Shown piece after piece: positions 61,889 to 64,000 of a stretch of DNA of 64,000 nucleotides. The translations under genes and the position numbers were made by a program. The notes under the pieces are model-generated. The model was not told the origin of the DNA and did not search any database. It was given only the letters and a program-made list of their open reading frames with translations. The stretch is from Streptomyces sp. NBC_00247 (GTDB lineage: Bacteria > Actinomycetota > Actinomycetes > Streptomycetales > Streptomycetaceae). The stretch is taken from positions 4,918,001 through 4,982,000 of the forward strand of contig NZ_CP108093.1 in the NCBI RefSeq assembly GCF_036188265.1, given 5' to 3'. Position 1 is the first letter of the stretch. Each line of letters starts with the position of its first letter.

Positions 61889-63189
61889 CGGGGGGCTCTC
61901 GCGAGGGTGGTGAGCAGGCGGACGTGGTGGGGGAGGGCGGTTCCGGCCATCGGCGCGGCGCCTTCGGGGCCGAAGGCCGGGAGGCCCGGCGCCGGGTCGG
62001 CGGCGAGGCGCAGGGAGGGGAACCGGCTGAGCAGGGCGGGGAGGAACTCGCCCAGCTGCAGGCGGGCGAGGGCCGCGCCGACGCAGTAGTGGATACCCAC
62101 GCCGAAGGTCAGGTGCGCGGTGGAGGTGGCGGCGGCCCGGGGATCGCGGTTGGCCGCCGGTACCACCACGATCAGCCGCTGCTGGGCGGCGACGGGCACC
62201 CCGGCCAGTACACAGCCTCGGGTCGCGACGCGGCCGACGACCGCGGCGGCGGGCCGGGTGCGCAGCACGCCCTCCACGGCCGTCCCCATGTCCTCGGGCC
62301 GCCGGCGCAGCGCGGCCGTCAGCTCGGGGCTGCTCAGCACGGCGTACGCCGCGCTGGTCAATGAGGACTGGACGGTCATGAAGCCGGTCACGAACAACTG
62401 GGCGGTGTGCACCACGACGTCGTCGGTCCCCACCCCCTCCGCCCGGGCGGCGGTCACCCAGGCGGAGAGGAAATCGGTGCCGGGGCACCGCTCCCGCTCC
62501 TGGACGACCCGCAGGAAGTACGCGAACAAGGCGGCGTCCGCCGCGTCCGCGTCGTCCAGATCGGCCTCGGAAGGGAAGAGCTCGGCGGCTGCCGTCCAAC
62601 GGGCGCTCAGGCTCGCGAGCATGGGTGCGTCCTCGTCGGGCAGCGTGAGGATCTTGCACATGACCCGGGAGGGCAGCGGGCGGCTGACGTGTTCGGTCAG
62701 GTCGGCGGTGCCGTGGGCGGCCAGTGCGGCGCCCAGGTCGTTCAGGCCGCTGTGGACGAGGCCGGTCACCACGGGCCGCAGCTCGGCGAGCGCGGTGCGG
62801 TGGAAACCCTGGGCCAGATGGGCCCGGAGCGCCGTGTGGCGGGGAGGGTTGGCGTTGGGCAGGGAGGACGCGTAGCTGACCACGCTGCGGTGGTGGCGCC
62901 AGCCGCCGGCGTGCGCGTCGCGCCAGGCGGTGTCCGGGAGGACGAACGCCGGATCGCGCAGGACGTGGCGGCACTCCTGGAAGCCGGTGACGACGGCCGC
63001 GTTGAGCGCGGGTACGGGGATCACCGGGCCCAGCTCCCGCAGCCGGTCGAACACCGGGTACGGGTCGGCTTCGGTGCGCAGCCGGCGGAGCAGGCGCATC
63101 ACCTGACCCTGGAGACCGGGGGCCTCGGTCTCGGTGACGGACGGGGTGGCCGGGTAGGGCGACGGGGTGGTGGGGAGGACGGCGCTCAT
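61885..63189 (-). CDS. Cytochrome P450 with non-canonical I- and K-helix motifs
   Basis: A 434-residue bacterial P450. The heme loop FGVGIHYCVGAALARL (Cys369) is intact, as are the C-helix region NPPRHTALRAHLAQGF and the AANRDP meander-side strand. The I-helix has LFVTGFMTVQ, where the family has AGxE/DT, so the acid is Met271. The K-helix reads VEGVLR (305-310), so the ExxR glutamate is Gly307. It may oxidise an intermediate of the adjacent ketosynthases or have another role. Confidence 0.88.
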   Translation of the reverse strand: MSAVLPTTPSPYPATPSVTETEAPGLQGQVMRLLRRLRTEADPYPVFDRLRELGPVIPVPALNAAVVTGFQECRHVLRDPAFVLPDTAWRDAHAGGWRHHRSVVSYASSLPNANPPRHTALRAHLAQGFHRTALAELRPVVTGLVHSGLNDLGAALAAHGTADLTEHVSRPLPSRVMCKILTLPDEDAPMLASLSARWTAAAELFPSEADLDDADAADAALFAYFLRVVQERERCPGTDFLSAWVTAARAEGVGTDDVVVHTAQLFVTGFMTVQSSLTSAAYAVLSSPELTAALRRRPEDMGTAVEGVLRTRPAAAVVGRVATRGCVLAGVPVAAQQRLIVVVPAANRDPRAAATSTAHLTFGVGIHYCVGAALARLQLGEFLPALLSRFPSLRLAADPAPGLPAFGPEGAAPMAGTALPHHVRLLTTLARAPR

Positions 63190-63343
63190 GGGGTTCGGTG
63201 CTTCCAGTGGTTCACGGGGAGCGGCGGGGGCGCCGCGCCGTTCGGTGCGGGGTGCGGGCGGTCGCGCGGCTCTTCGGCGGCGGGGTACGGGCGTCGGGCG
63301 GTACGGGGCGTGGGCGCGGGGCGGATGTCCGGCCGCGCGGGGG

Positions 63344-64000
63344 TCAGGAGGCCATCAGGGCCAGGGCGCTGTTCTGGCCGCCCAGGGCGGTGGAGACGCA
63401 CAGCGCGGTGCGCGCCGCACTCGGGCGGGGGACCTTGGTGACGAGGTCGACGCCCTCGGCGAAGGCGGGGTCCGGTTCGGTGAGGTTCGCCGTCGGCGGG
63501 ATGGTCCGCCGGGCGAGGGTGAGCACGCTGAGGACGGCCTCGATGCCCCCCGACCCCGCGCCGGCGTGACCGAGGGCGGCCTTGGTGGCGGTGACCGGCG
63601 GGCGGTGCGGCAGCACCCGGGCCAGCCAGGACGCCTCCGCCGCGTCGTTGGCCGGTGTCGCCGCACCGTGGGCGTTGACGTGCTCCACGTCCTGCGGCTG
63701 CCAGCGGGCGTCGGCGAGCGCGGCGCGTACCGCCCGCTCGGCGCCCCGGCCCTCGGGGTGGACGGCGGCGATGTGGTGGGCGTCGCCCGCGGCCCCGTAA
63801 CCGGCCGTCCAGGCCAGCACCGGTGCGCGGCGGGCCCGGGCGTGCGCGGCGCGCTCCAGCACCAGGATTCCGGCGCCCTCGGCGGCCACGAAACCGTCCC
63901 GGCCCCTGCCGAAGGGGCGGGCCGCGTCGCGCGGGTCGCAGGGGCGGGAGGAGAGAACTCCCAACTGGGCGAAGGCCGTCACGGCGAGGGGGTGGCAGAG
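63344..64000 (-). CDS. Partial ketosynthase (C-terminal part)
   Basis: About 218 codons of a FabF-type condensing enzyme running off the right edge. The visible part begins before PFGRGRDGFVAAEGAGILVLE and includes VNAHGAATPANDAAEAS, KAALGHAGAGSGGIEAV and the ending STALGGQNSALALMAS. Both His motifs are present; the active-site Cys lies outside the window, so it could be a KS or a chain-length-factor-like partner. It is the most upstream visible gene of the leftward cluster; 154 bp separate it from the P450. Confidence 0.85.
   Translation of the reverse strand, partial: LCHPLAVTAFAQLGVLSSRPCDPRDAARPFGRGRDGFVAAEGAGILVLERAAHARARRAPVLAWTAGYGAAGDAHHIAAVHPEGRGAERAVRAALADARWQPQDVEHVNAHGAATPANDAAEASWLARVLPHRPPVTATKAALGHAGAGSGGIEAVLSVLTLARRTIPPTANLTEPDPAFAEGVDLVTKVPRPSAARTALCVSTALGGQNSALALMAS

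Overview
The window is high-GC actinobacterial chromosome, almost certainly Streptomyces. The reasons are the extreme third-position GC, many GTG starts, frequent 4-bp GTGA/ATGA overlaps, and a gene order (holA, rpsT, lepA, hemW, hrcA-dnaJ, rsmE, HIT, rnz, phoH-ybeY-CBS, era, leuA, recO, uppS, zur/znu, glyS, dusB, ppdK) that I recall as the conserved core-chromosome order of Streptomyces. No tRNA, rRNA, CRISPR array or transposase was recognised.

Region 1-2990 is the right end of a phage-like integrated element. It holds two divergent small helix-turn-helix regulators flanking an intergenic region with three perfect CTCCCT-N4-AGGGAG palindromes (a likely genetic switch), a membrane/coiled-coil protein, and a large serine recombinase whose start abuts the chromosomal junction. 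The element lies inside comEC: only the 3' part of that competence gene (from the SGSNLAI motif onward) follows the integrase, and its 5' part would be beyond the left edge of the window.

Region 4.9-19.8 kb is core genes mixed with accessory ones: a YceI-domain protein, a small acidic protein, a dienelactone-hydrolase-like protein without its nucleophile, holA, rpsT, lepA, an acyl-CoA ligase, a three-domain ATPase/GAF/PP2C regulator, and an MFS pump divergent from a TetR repressor with three operator copies, then hemW. At 19.8-22.7 kb is a large, poorly understood membrane protein with an extracytoplasmic type-I periplasmic-binding domain. DUF3097 and metallo-hydrolase genes follow.

Region 24.6-42.8 kb is the heat-shock operon hrcA-dnaJ behind a CIRCE operator, followed by RNA and nucleotide metabolism (nitronate monooxygenase, rsmE, HIT, rnz, a purine deaminase), an MFS transporter, a PfkB sugar kinase and the phoH-ybeY-CBS operon. 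Next come a YjbR protein, a GNAT acetyltransferase, an MFS/MmyB-type regulator pair, a cytidine-deaminase-fold protein without zinc ligands, ynfA and era.

Region 42.8-60.5 kb carries an intracellular protealysin-type metalloprotease with its emfourin-type inhibitor, leuA behind a Leu-rich leader peptide, a TerB protein, recO, uppS, the zinc regulon (znuA-znuC-znuB then zur, with a Zur box at znuA), glyS, two small proteins, a Tat-exported class A beta-lactamase, dusB and ppdK.

Region 60.5-64 kb (right edge) is the start of what looks like a biosynthetic gene cluster read leftward: a partial ketosynthase, a cytochrome P450 lacking both the ExxR glutamate and the I-helix acid, a 39-codon ATGA-coupled ORF, and a second, catalytically complete ketosynthase. 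The most unusual items are the P450, the zinc-less deaminase homologue, the 961-residue membrane sensor-like protein, the phage switch inside comEC, and paired operator-like palindromes upstream of ppdK.
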